64,000 nt of DNA, taken from TMP-86 sp046347195. GTDB lineage: Bacteria > Pseudomonadota > Gammaproteobacteria > Steroidobacterales > Steroidobacteraceae. The first letter of the stretch is position 1; each line of letters starts with the position of its first letter. Of the stretch, positions 25,969-33,757 are shown in pieces. The stretch spans positions 30,993-94,992 of the forward strand of contig JAXMGQ010000015.1 in the NCBI GenBank assembly GCA_046347195.1, written 5' to 3'. Below the pieces are notes generated by a model. That model was not told the origin of the DNA and searched no databases. It worked only from the letters and a program-made list of their open reading frames with translations. Both the position numbers and the translations under genes were made by a program.

Positions 25969-27017
25969 TTCCCCGCGGGCCGCTGCCGGGAGAGCTCATC
26001 ATCGATGATGCGCGACAGGTCTTCGGCGGAGGCCGCACCGTTCACGAATCTTCCGTCGATGAAGCTGGCCGGTGTGCCGTTCAATCCGAGCTGCTGCGCA
26101 GCGGCGACATCGGCGGCCACGGCGCCCTGCGCCTGACCACCATCGAGGCAAGCATCGAAGGCGGCAGTGTCGAGGCCGATGCGCCCGGCCTTCTGCTTCA
26201 GGCCCGGCACATCCAGCGAGGACTGCTCCGCGAACAGCAGGTCGTGCATCTCCCAGAACTTGCCCTGCCGCTCCGCGCACACGGCCGCCTCGGCGGCCTT
26301 CTGCGCGAAGGGATGGATGGCGGTCAGCGGCAGGTGACGATAGATGAGCCGGAGTTGCGTCGGGTACTTCTTCATGATCGCGTGCACGGTCGGTGCAAAG
26401 CGTCCGCAATAGGGGCACTGGAAATCCGAGAACTCGACCATGGTCACCCGGGCATCGGCAGGGCCGCGTCGCGGTCCTTCAGCCGGCACCTCCTCGCGCA
26501 ACGGCGGCAGGAGCGAGACCGCCTTGTACTTCGTGCGAAGGCCATCGAGGTAGCTCCGCTCCGCTGTTTCGCGGTTCTGCTTGTCCAGGTATTGTCGGAT
26601 GGCGCCGTTGACCTGCTCGAACGGCTGCTCGATGCGGCCGCGGTTCGAATCGTAGAAGCTGTGCACCTGGGCATCGCTGACGGGTGCCGGCTCGAGCGCA
26701 GCCTTCAGCGCCTCGGGCGTGGTTTTACGCGCCGCGGCTTCCAGTCCCAGCACGCGTTCGTCGAGCATCGTGGACAGCTCGTTCTCGAGCAGGGCCTGGT
26801 GTTCCCGCTTTGCGTTGACCTCCAGGCGGTGGCGATCCCGCTCGAGTTCCTTTTCCTGCTCGGCGGATTGCGTCGCGGTGCGCTCGCCCAGCGCCTGCCG
26901 GGTGATGACGGTCGAGCCGACGGACGCCACCGGTGCATCATCGTCGGCCCGCGCAGCCAGGGCAAGCGGCAGTATTGCCGCCAGGAGAGCCGCGAGGCGC
27001 GGCAATGAATGTTTCAT
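25965..27017 (-). CDS. DsbA-family thioredoxin-fold periplasmic protein
   Basis: A signal peptide (LAALLAAILPLALAARA) is followed by a helical, charge-rich amino-terminal domain of about 170 residues resembling SurA/parvulin-type chaperone helices (SAEQEKELERDRHRLEV, LDERVLGLEAAAR). The carboxy domain is a DsbA-like thioredoxin fold with VTMVEFSDFQCPYCGRFAP (CPYC redox pair), FYDSN upstream, and NGTPASFIDGRFVNGA with the cis-Pro. It probably acts as a thiol oxidase, isomerase or chaperone in the periplasm. A perfect hairpin lies just upstream of the start. Confidence 0.85.
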   Translation of the reverse strand: MKHSLPRLAALLAAILPLALAARADDDAPVASVGSTVITRQALGERTATQSAEQEKELERDRHRLEVNAKREHQALLENELSTMLDERVLGLEAAARKTTPEALKAALEPAPVSDAQVHSFYDSNRGRIEQPFEQVNGAIRQYLDKQNRETAERSYLDGLRTKYKAVSLLPPLREEVPAEGPRRGPADARVTMVEFSDFQCPYCGRFAPTVHAIMKKYPTQLRLIYRHLPLTAIHPFAQKAAEAAVCAERQGKFWEMHDLLFAEQSSLDVPGLKQKAGRIGLDTAAFDACLDGGQAQGAVAADVAAAQQLGLNGTPASFIDGRFVNGAASAEDLSRIIDDELSRQRPAGK

Positions 27018-27031
27018 GGTGAGCGGTACGG

Positions 27032-27057
27032 CGTTGCGGGGAAAAACCCCCGCAACG
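27032..27057 (-). promoter_or_regulatory. Hairpin between the acyl-CoA dehydrogenase and dsbA-like genes
   Basis: CGTTGCGGGG and CCCCGCAACG form a perfect 10-bp stem with a six-base A-rich loop, ending 15 bp before the DsbA-like start. No U-run follows in the direction of transcription, so it is not a standard intrinsic terminator. It could mark a processing site, weaken read-through, or fold the leader of the dsbA-like message. Confidence 0.6.
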
Positions 27058-27075
27058 GATTCTACCGCTCCCGGC

Positions 27076-28281
27076 TCAGAACGCCGAAATCCCCGTCAGC
27101 TCCCGTCCGATGCTGAGCTGGTGCACGGACTCCGTGCCCTCGTAGGTGATCACGCTCTCGAGGTTCAGCATGTGGCGCACCGGCACGTACTCGGCGCTGA
27201 TGCCCGCGCCGCCGAGCATGTCGCGGCAGTCGCGCGCGATGTCGATGGCCATGCGGCAGTTGTTCCATTTGGCGAGCGAGACCTGCGAGGGGACCATCCT
27301 GCCCTGGTCCTTCAACCGGCCGAGCTGCAGGCACAGGAGCTGTGCGGTGGTGATGCGACGGGCCATTTCCGCGAGCCGCGCCTGGACGAGTTGTGTGGCG
27401 GCCAGCGGCTTGCCGAACAGCACGCGGGTCTGGGTGTAGTCGAGCAGTTGTGCAAGGCAGGCTTGCGCCGCGCCGATCACGCCCCAGGCGATGCCGTAGC
27501 GCGCCTGGGTCAGGCAGCTCAAGGGTCCCTTGAGGCCGACGACGCCGGGCAGCACGTTCTCCTCCGGCACCACCACGTTGTCGAAGAACAGCGCGGAGGT
27601 CACCGAGGCGCGCAGCGAGAACTTGTTGTGGATTTCCGGCGCGGTGAACCCCGGCGTGCCCTTGTCGATGATGAAGCCGCGCACGCCGTCCTCGGTCATC
27701 GCCCAGCACACGCACAGGTCGGCGACGGCGCCATTGGTGATCCACATCTTCGAGCCGTTGATCACCCAGTCCTTGCCGCGGCGCTTGGCGTGGGTCTTCA
27801 TGTTGCCCGGGTCCGAGCCGCCGTGTGGTTCGGTGAGGCCGAAGCAGCCGATGAGCTTGCCCGCGGCCATGCCGGGCAGGTACTTCTGCTTCTGCGCTTC
27901 ACTCCCGAAGGTGTAGATGGGGTACATGCACAGGCTCGACTGCACCGAGACGAAGCTGCGGATGCCCGAGTCGCCCCGCTCGAGCTCCTGGCAGATGAGG
28001 CCGTAGGAGATGCCATTCATGCCCGCGCAGCCGTAGCCCTGGAGCGAACTGCCGAGCAGTCCGAGGCCGGCGAGTTCCGGGATCAGCTCCTTCGGGAAGC
28101 GGTGCTGCTCGAAGGCCTCGCGCATCAGCGGGATGACCTTCTCATCGACCAGCCGGCCGACCGAGTCCTGCACCATCTGTTCGTCCTCGGAGAGCATCGA
28201 ACGAACGTCGAACAGGTCCATCGGATTGAGGCGAGCGACGGATTTCTTGGCGGGTTTGACCCCGGTAGGATGGGCGGCCAC
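27076..28281 (-). CDS. gcdH: Acyl-CoA dehydrogenase, glutaryl-CoA dehydrogenase-like
   Basis: Glutaryl-CoA dehydrogenase oxidatively decarboxylates glutaryl-CoA to crotonyl-CoA in lysine/tryptophan breakdown, passing electrons to ETF. The GTG at 28281 is selected because AAGGAG lies eight bases upstream. The protein (401 residues) has the family's order: VQDSVGRLVDEKVIPLMRE, RGDSGIRSFVSVQSSL, KLIGCFGLTEPHGGSDPG, KMWITNGAVADLCVCW, ARYGIAWGVIGAAQACL, MLGGAGISAEY and the catalytic-Glu region VITYEGTESVHQLSIGR. The GDSG and CFGLTEPHGGSDPG segments are close to GcdH, though other acyl-CoA specificity is possible. Confidence 0.85.
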   Translation of the reverse strand: MAAHPTGVKPAKKSVARLNPMDLFDVRSMLSEDEQMVQDSVGRLVDEKVIPLMREAFEQHRFPKELIPELAGLGLLGSSLQGYGCAGMNGISYGLICQELERGDSGIRSFVSVQSSLCMYPIYTFGSEAQKQKYLPGMAAGKLIGCFGLTEPHGGSDPGNMKTHAKRRGKDWVINGSKMWITNGAVADLCVCWAMTEDGVRGFIIDKGTPGFTAPEIHNKFSLRASVTSALFFDNVVVPEENVLPGVVGLKGPLSCLTQARYGIAWGVIGAAQACLAQLLDYTQTRVLFGKPLAATQLVQARLAEMARRITTAQLLCLQLGRLKDQGRMVPSQVSLAKWNNCRMAIDIARDCRDMLGGAGISAEYVPVRHMLNLESVITYEGTESVHQLSIGRELTGISAF

Positions 28282-28383
28282 GTGATAACTCCTTCTTGTC
28301 CGGCCCGACATCGTAGCGGATATCGCGGCGCGCCAGAAGTATTCCTTCAACCTTAAACCATTTCCGCCCGGCAGTCCCTTGCG

Positions 28384-29187
28384 ATGAAGTGCGTCTTCCA
28401 CCCCGATTACCGGGTCCACCTGCCTTCCGGCCACCCCTATCCCATGGGCAAGTACCCGCTGCTGCGGCAGTTGCTGCTGGAGGAGGGGCTGATCGGCGAG
28501 CAGGACTTCCTGGAGCCGGAGGTGCTGGGGCGGGAGGCGCTGGCGCGCGTCCATACGGCTGAATACCTGGACCAGCTCGAGACCTCGACCCTGTCGGCAG
28601 CGGACATCCGGCGCCTGGGCATCCCCTGGTCCGATACCCTATGGCGTCGTTCGCGCCTGACCTCGGCGGGCACGCTGCTGGCCGCGCGCGAGGCACTGAA
28701 AGGCGGATTGGCGGCAAACCTGGCCGGTGGCACCCACCATGCCTTCCCCGACCATGGCGAGGGTTTCTGCGTGCTCAACGATGCGGCCATCGCGATTCGT
28801 GCGCTGCAGTCCGAAAGCCGCATCGCACGCGCAGCCATCATCGACCTGGACGTGCACCAGGGCAACGGCACGGCGGCGATCTTCGCGAACGACCCGAGGG
28901 TGTTCACCTTCTCGATGCACGGCGCGAGGAACTATCCGTCGCGCAAGATGCGCTCGTCCCTCGATGTCGAGCTGGCCAATGGCGCCGGCGTGGATGTGAT
29001 GGCGGGTGATCGCTATGGCCGGCTCGCCTGCACGTGCACGTGTTCCGTGCGGCCGTCGAATTCGAACGTGCGTCACGAAATCGCGCCGAGTCGGAAAACA
29101 CAGACAGTTGCGGGGGGTCGAACGGCGGCGGAGCTCGGGTATAGTCGCGCCCGAATCCATTCGAGAGCAGGAGAATTTCCAGCATGA
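28384..29187 (+). pseudogene. Histone-deacetylase-family protein, carboxy-terminal part missing
   Basis: The first 200 residues match a bacterial class II-type histone deacetylase/acetylpolyamine amidohydrolase: HPYPMGKYPLLRQLL, ARVHTAEYLDQLE, GTHHAFPDHGEGFCVLNDAA and the zinc-site IIDLDVHQGNGTAAIF, then FSMHGARNYPSRK and DVELANGAGVD. From about 29000 the similarity stops; the remaining 60 codons are Arg/Thr-rich and unrelated. The region that should supply the third zinc-binding Asp and the GYDAH-like segment is absent. A full-length relative has about 300 residues in-family. A deletion joining this gene to the region before the next OmpA gene is the simplest reading. The product is probably inactive. 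Confidence 0.75.
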
Positions 29188-29891
29188 TGAACTATCGATC
29201 CGGTCGACTGGTCCTGGCGGCGATTGCCTGTGGCGCGACGCTGAGCGCGTCGGGCTGCTACGTGGAGAATGCCTACACGGGAGAGCGACAGGTCAGCACC
29301 ACCGCCAAGGGCGCGGGCATCGGCGCGGCCGTGGGCGCCGTGGTGGGCCTGCTGACGGGCGGTGATGCCGCCGCACACCGCAAGAACGCGCTGATCGGCG
29401 CCGGCCTCGGTGCGCTGGCCGGCGGCGCCGTGGGCAACTACATGGATCGCCAGCAGGCCGAGCTGCGCAATCAGCTCCGCGGCTCCGGCGTGTCGGTGAC
29501 GCGCATGGGCAACGACATCACGCTGAACATGCCGGGCAACATCACCTTCCAGAGCAACAGCTCCGAGTTGAACGCGAGCTTCTACCGCGTGCTCGACTCG
29601 GTGAACATCGTGCTGAAGAAATATGAGAAGACCGTCGTCGAGGTCGCGGGCCATACGGACAACACGGGCTCGGAGCAATACAACCAGCAGCTCTCGGAGC
29701 GGCGTGCGGGCACGGTGGCGCAGTACCTGGAAGCCCATGGCCTGCGCAACGACCGCGTGATCACCGTGGGCGCAGGCGAGACCCGCCCGGTGGCGAGCAA
29801 TGACACACCCGACGGCCGCCAGGCCAACCGGCGCGTGGAGCTCACCTTGACGCCGCTCACGCAGCCCGCGGCCGGCGGCGCGCCAGGCTAG
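29184..29891 (+). CDS. OmpA-family lipoprotein with glycine zipper (YiaD-like)
   Basis: This 235-residue protein carries a lipoprotein signal (AIACGATLSASGC) and a glycine-zipper membrane-like segment (GAGIGAAVGAVVGLLTGGDA, ALIGAGLGALAGGAVGNYMD). Its carboxy-terminal OmpA domain contains ITFQSNSSELNASFY, VEVAGHTDNTGSEQYNQQLS and DGRQANRRVELTL. It should be anchored to the outer membrane and bind peptidoglycan. AGGAG sits about twelve bases before the ATG pair at 29184/29187. A TATAGT box at 29140-29145 is a candidate -10 element. Confidence 0.9.
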   Translation: MMNYRSGRLVLAAIACGATLSASGCYVENAYTGERQVSTTAKGAGIGAAVGAVVGLLTGGDAAAHRKNALIGAGLGALAGGAVGNYMDRQQAELRNQLRGSGVSVTRMGNDITLNMPGNITFQSNSSELNASFYRVLDSVNIVLKKYEKTVVEVAGHTDNTGSEQYNQQLSERRAGTVAQYLEAHGLRNDRVITVGAGETRPVASNDTPDGRQANRRVELTLTPLTQPAAGGAPG

Positions 29892-29919
29892 GCGCCCCCG
29901 GGCCAGGCGCACCCGCTGC

Positions 29920-31128
29920 TCAAGCGCCGGTGGCCGCCGGCACCGCGAGATATCCCCGGAAGCGGGCGCGGCCGCCGCGTTGCGGCGCGCCTGCCAGCCG
30001 GTAACGGGGGAAGCGAGCGACGAACCGGCCGATCGCCACCGCGCCCTCCAGCCGCGCCACGCCCATTCCGGCGCATTGGTGGATGCCGCTGCCGAAGGCC
30101 AGGTGCCGGTTGGGCGAGCGGCCAATGTCCAGCCGCTCGGGGTCGGTGAAGACTTCCGGATCCCGGTTCGCCGCTCCGATGCACAGCGTCACCGGGGTCT
30201 GTGGCCCGAGCGCTTCGCCGCCGATGGTCACCTCCTGGGTGGTGATGCGGTTGCCGAGCTGGTTCGAGCTCTCGTAGCGCAGGAATTCCTCCACGGCCGT
30301 GCGGATCAGCCCCGGATTCGCGACCAGGCGCTGCCGTTGCACCTCGTGCTGCGCGAGGCTGACGAGGCCGTTGCCGATGAGGTTGGTGGTGGTCTCGTGT
30401 CCGGCGTTGAGCAGGAAGATGCAGTTGTGCACCAGCTCGTGGGGCAGCAGTTCCTCACCGGCCTCGCCGTGCATCAGCCGCGTGAGCAGGTCTTGCTCGG
30501 GGTCGAGCTGCTGCTCGCGGCGCCGTGCGATCAACCCATCGAGATACTTCGAGATCTCCAGCACCGCGGCATTGCCGCGCGCGGCTGCGGACGGCGTGAG
30601 GGTCGGTTCGAGTGCACCGAGGATGGCGAGCGACCACTCGCGCAAGGGTCCGCGCTCCTCGTGCGGCACGCCCAGCAGGTTGCCGATGACCTCGATCGGG
30701 ATCGCGGCAGCGAAGTCCTCGATCAGGTCCCCGCCGCCGCGGCGCTCGAGCTGATCGAGCAGCCCGTCCACCCAGGCGATGAGCTGGGGCTCGATGGCGG
30801 CGATGGCCTTCGGGGTGAGGGGCGCCGCGATCAGCCGGCGCACGCGTGTGTGCAGCGGCGGATCGTTGAAGACCAGGCTCGTGGTGTGATGCGTGAGCAG
30901 CGGCGAGGGCCCGTACTTCGCGCCGAACTCGCGCCGCTTGTCGGAGCTGAACAGCCGGGGATTCTTGTAGACGAACTCGACATCACGGTATTTCGTCAGT
31001 AGCACGGAGCCATCGGGCATGCGCCGGACCGGCGAGCGCTCGCGCAGCGCCGCGTACCAGGGATAGGGGTTTTCGTAGAAGGCCGGCGGAAGCCGGCGCA
31101 AATCGAATGCGTCATCGAGCGCGATCAC
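29920..31128 (-). CDS. Cytochrome P450
   Basis: This 402-residue soluble bacterial P450 has FDLRRLPPAFYENPYPWYAAL at the start, an I-helix NAGHETTTNLIGNG with the oxygen-activating Thr, the K-helix EEFLRYES, and the heme-ligand loop FGSGIHQCAGMGVARLEG with the axial Cys. Soluble P450s use ferredoxin or an equivalent donor; no ferredoxin or reductase gene is adjacent. The substrate is unknown. The GTG start at 31128 lies inside a perfect 14-bp hairpin, so its translation may depend on RNA structure. It follows rpoH on the same strand by 42 bp. Confidence 0.93.
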   Translation of the reverse strand: MIALDDAFDLRRLPPAFYENPYPWYAALRERSPVRRMPDGSVLLTKYRDVEFVYKNPRLFSSDKRREFGAKYGPSPLLTHHTTSLVFNDPPLHTRVRRLIAAPLTPKAIAAIEPQLIAWVDGLLDQLERRGGGDLIEDFAAAIPIEVIGNLLGVPHEERGPLREWSLAILGALEPTLTPSAAARGNAAVLEISKYLDGLIARRREQQLDPEQDLLTRLMHGEAGEELLPHELVHNCIFLLNAGHETTTNLIGNGLVSLAQHEVQRQRLVANPGLIRTAVEEFLRYESSNQLGNRITTQEVTIGGEALGPQTPVTLCIGAANRDPEVFTDPERLDIGRSPNRHLAFGSGIHQCAGMGVARLEGAVAIGRFVARFPRYRLAGAPQRGGRARFRGYLAVPAATGA

Positions 31129-31154
31129 GCCGCCATTCTACGGCGTGATCGCGC
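31119..31154 (-). terminator. Perfect 14-bp hairpin between rpoH and the P450 gene, covering the P450 start codon
   Basis: GCGCGATCACGCCG and CGGCGTGATCGCGC pair exactly around the eight-base loop CCATTCTA. In the direction of transcription it lies 17-52 bp after the rpoH stop, a position expected of a terminator, but no U-tract follows. The P450 GTG (31128) sits in the distal stem arm. It could end or stabilise the rpoH transcript and would hide the P450 start on a read-through message. Confidence 0.75.
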
Positions 31155-31170
31155 GGATGTTTCGAAGGAC

Positions 31171-32034
31171 TCAGGCGGCCATCAAGCCCTTGAGCTTCTT
31201 GATGGCGTTCGCTTCGATCTGCCGGACGCGCTCCGCCGAGACGTTGTACTCGGCCGCGAGCTCATGGAGCGTCGCCTTGTCATCGGTCATCCAGCGACGC
31301 TTGAGGATGCTGCGGCTGCGCTCATCGAGCTTCTCCAGCGCGATGCCCAGCCGCGCCGCGGAATCTTCCTCCCACTCCTCGCTCTCCGCCTGTATGGCCG
31401 GGTCGGCGTTGCTGGCCGGCAGGTACAGCGCCGGCGAATAGGACTCTTCCTCGTCCGCATCCGGTGCCGGGTCGAAGGAAAGGTCCCTGGCCGACAGCCG
31501 CTGTTCCATCTCGCGTACGTCGCTGACCTCGACCTTGAGGTCCCGCGCCACGGCCTGGGTTTCCGACTCGGACAGCCAGGCGAGGTTCTTCTTGCGCTTG
31601 CGCAGGTTGAAGAACAGCTTGCGCTGGCTCTTGGTGGTGGCCACCTTCACCAGCCGCCAGTTGCGCAGCACGTACTCGTGGATCTCCGCGCGGATCCAGT
31701 GGACCGCGAAGGACACGAGCCGTACGCCCACCCGCGGATCGAAGCGCTTCACCGCCTTCATGAGGCCGATGTTGCCTTCCTGCACGAGATCGCCCATCGG
31801 CAGCCCATAACCCAGGTATCCCCGGGCGATGTGGACGACGAAGCGCAGATGCGACAGGACCAGGTTGCGTGCGGCGTCGAGATCGCCCTCGCCACGGAAG
31901 CGTTCGGCGAGCGCGACCTCGTCCTCCCGGCTCAGCACCGGGATGCGTGAGACCCGTTCCACGTAGGAGTCCAGGCTCCCCATGGGTCCCGCAAAGACCA
32001 GATCTGAATGCCTCGCGACCAACGCAGTGCTCAT
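31171..32034 (-). CDS. rpoH: RNA polymerase heat-shock sigma factor (sigma-32)
   Basis: At 287 residues it is the usual RpoH length. Region 2 is clear (PVLSREDEVALAERFRGEGD, HLRFVVHIARGYLGYGLPMG, DLVQEGNIGLMKAVKRFDP, SFAVHWIRAEIHEYVLRNW), followed by the RpoH-specific segment TTKSQRKLFFNLRKRKK. Region 4 carries LDERSRSILKRRWM and LHELAAEYNVSAERVRQIE. It directs transcription of chaperone and protease genes. GGAGG precedes the ATG. Its position directly downstream of ftsX is the classic gammaproteobacterial order. A CIRCE-like operator overlaps its promoter. Confidence 0.97.
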   Translation of the reverse strand: MSTALVARHSDLVFAGPMGSLDSYVERVSRIPVLSREDEVALAERFRGEGDLDAARNLVLSHLRFVVHIARGYLGYGLPMGDLVQEGNIGLMKAVKRFDPRVGVRLVSFAVHWIRAEIHEYVLRNWRLVKVATTKSQRKLFFNLRKRKKNLAWLSESETQAVARDLKVEVSDVREMEQRLSARDLSFDPAPDADEEESYSPALYLPASNADPAIQAESEEWEEDSAARLGIALEKLDERSRSILKRRWMTDDKATLHELAAEYNVSAERVRQIEANAIKKLKGLMAA

Positions 32035-32062
32035 CGCTTACCTCCAGTTCAACTTGATGACC

Positions 32063-32092
32063 ATTCTAGCACTCCGGGCCTTGGAGTGCTAA
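32063..32092 (-). promoter_or_regulatory. rpoH promoter overlapped by a CIRCE element (HrcA operator)
   Basis: On the minus strand the sequence reads TTAGCACTC, nine bases, GAGTGCTAG. The CIRCE consensus is TTAGCACTC-N9-GAGTGCTAA, so only the final base differs. The same stretch supplies a -35-like TTAGCA (32092-32087) and a -10-like TAGAAT (32068-32063) separated by 18 bases, so bound HrcA would block polymerase. Transcription would start near 32056, about 20 bp before the rpoH ATG. The hrcA gene is not in the window. Confidence 0.85.
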
Positions 32093-32186
32093 CGGGCAGG
32101 TCCGGTTCCGTACTGCAAAAAGTTTTTCAGATCAACTGGTTATGAGCTGATGCCCAAACCGTTGCCGGTAGCCGCTGTATGGATGA

Positions 32187-33107
32187 TCAGGTGGGGTCGA
32201 TGCGGCGGATATGGGACGTGGCCGCGACCCAGGCTCCCAACCAGCCCAGAGCGGCTGCGCCCCCGACGACCCCCAGCGCTGACTTCCAAGGCATGCCCAT
32301 GAGACCGCGGCCGCTTCCATAAGTTGCCGACAGCTCACGCACCGGGGCATCGAGGAGCCAGAGCAACCCGCAAGCCAGACCGAGCGCGATCAGCCCCCCG
32401 CCCAGGCCGTAGAGGATGCCCGTGTACAGGAAGGGACGCCGCGCGAACGCGTTGCTCCCGCCGACCAGCTTCATGACCTCGATCTCCTCGCGGCGAGCAG
32501 CCACTTCCAGGCGGATCGTCGAGCCCACCACCAGCAGGACGGCGACGCCCAGCACCGCGGCCGTGGCGAGCAGCAACCGGTCGAAGAGGCGCAGCCAGGA
32601 TTGAAGGCGAAGGGCCCACGCCGCATCCATCTCCACCTGCTCGATGCCGGGAAGCGCCGCCAGCGAGGCACGCAGTGTCTCCAGCGCCGGCGGTGAACTC
32701 GCCGCGGCGGCGGGGGAAATCACCAGTACCGCGGGCAGAGGATTGGACCCAAGTTCGTCCAGCACGGCGCCGAGGCCGGACTGTTCACGGAACTGGGCGA
32801 GGCCTTGCGTCGCGGTGATGAGCTGCACGCCGGCCACCTCGGGCCGCGAGCGGATACGATCGCGCAGCGCTTGCGCCGCCGGGTCATCGATGCCGGGAGC
32901 GAGGTACGCCGACATCTGCACGCTGGATGCCCAGTCGCCGATCAGCGGCTGCGCATTCAGGATGAAGAGCTGCAGGAGCAGGGGCAGCGCCAGGGTGATG
33001 CCGAGCACGCCCAGCGTGAGCGCCGTGGCGAAGGGCCGCTGCCACAGCCGCCCGAGCGCGCCCACCAGGGTCTGTGCATGCCGCTCGACATAGGCTCCCG
33101 CGTTCAT
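32187..33107 (-). CDS. ftsX: Cell-division ABC transporter-like permease FtsX
   Basis: FtsX and FtsE form a membrane complex that activates peptidoglycan hydrolases at the septum. The 306-residue protein has the expected four transmembrane segments: one after residue 25 (ALTLGVLGITLALPLLLQLF), then a periplasmic domain (about 50-165), then three near the carboxy end (LLLATAAVLGVAVLLVVG, GILYGLGGGLIALGLACGLL, ALGVVGGAAALGWLGAWV). The cytoplasmic coupling segment EIEVMKLVGGSNAFARRPF is conserved. The ATG overlaps the ftsE stop (ATGA). Confidence 0.95.
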   Translation of the reverse strand: MNAGAYVERHAQTLVGALGRLWQRPFATALTLGVLGITLALPLLLQLFILNAQPLIGDWASSVQMSAYLAPGIDDPAAQALRDRIRSRPEVAGVQLITATQGLAQFREQSGLGAVLDELGSNPLPAVLVISPAAAASSPPALETLRASLAALPGIEQVEMDAAWALRLQSWLRLFDRLLLATAAVLGVAVLLVVGSTIRLEVAARREEIEVMKLVGGSNAFARRPFLYTGILYGLGGGLIALGLACGLLWLLDAPVRELSATYGSGRGLMGMPWKSALGVVGGAAALGWLGAWVAATSHIRRIDPT

Positions 33108-33757
33108 GCGGCCAGCTGTCCGTGCGCGAGGTCGATGCGGCGCGCACCGGCCGCCTCGATGAGGTGTTGGTCGTGCGTCGCAATCAGCACGGTGACGCCG
33201 ACCTCGTTGAAGCGGCGGAACAGCCGCAGGATCTCCAGCGCGAGCTGCGGGTCGAGATTGCCTGTGGGTTCATCGGCGATCAGGAGCGGTGGCTTGCCGA
33301 CCACGGCCCGCGCGATGCCCACGCGCTGCTGCTCGCCGGCGGACAAGGCCATGGGCAGGTCGCGCTCGCGGCCCAGCAGTCCCACCTGGTCGAGCGCGGC
33401 GCGTACGCGCTTGTCGATATCCCGGCGCGCGAGGCCCGCGATCACCAGTGGCAGCGCCACGTTGTCGAACACCGGCCGGTCGGTGAGCAGCCGGTGATCC
33501 TGGAACACCATGCCGAGCTGGCGGCGGAAGGCCGGAATGCGGCGGCGCGCGAGACGGGAGGTTTCCTGGCCGCCCACCCACACCTGCCCGCGCGTGGGCC
33601 GTTCGATCAACGCGACCAGGCGCAGGATGGTGCTCTTGCCGGCCCCCGAAGGGCCGGTGAGGAAGGCCATCTCGCCGGTGCCGACCTCGAAGCTCAGTCC
33701 CGCGAGGGCGGGTCGGCCGCCGGGATAGCGCTTGTGGACCTGCTCGAACCGGATCAT
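33104..33757 (-). CDS. ftsE: Cell-division ATP-binding protein FtsE
   Basis: This 217-residue ABC ATPase has Walker A FLTGPSGAGKSTILRL, Q-loop MVFQDHRLLTDRPVFDN, the signature LSAGEQQRVGIARAVV and Walker B LLIADEPTGNLDP with the H-loop LIATHD. It couples ATP hydrolysis to FtsX and septal wall splitting. It overlaps ftsY and ftsX by four bases on each side, forming a translationally coupled ftsY-ftsE-ftsX unit. Confidence 0.97.
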   Translation of the reverse strand: MIRFEQVHKRYPGGRPALAGLSFEVGTGEMAFLTGPSGAGKSTILRLVALIERPTRGQVWVGGQETSRLARRRIPAFRRQLGMVFQDHRLLTDRPVFDNVALPLVIAGLARRDIDKRVRAALDQVGLLGRERDLPMALSAGEQQRVGIARAVVGKPPLLIADEPTGNLDPQLALEILRLFRRFNEVGVTVLIATHDQHLIEAAGARRIDLAHGQLAA

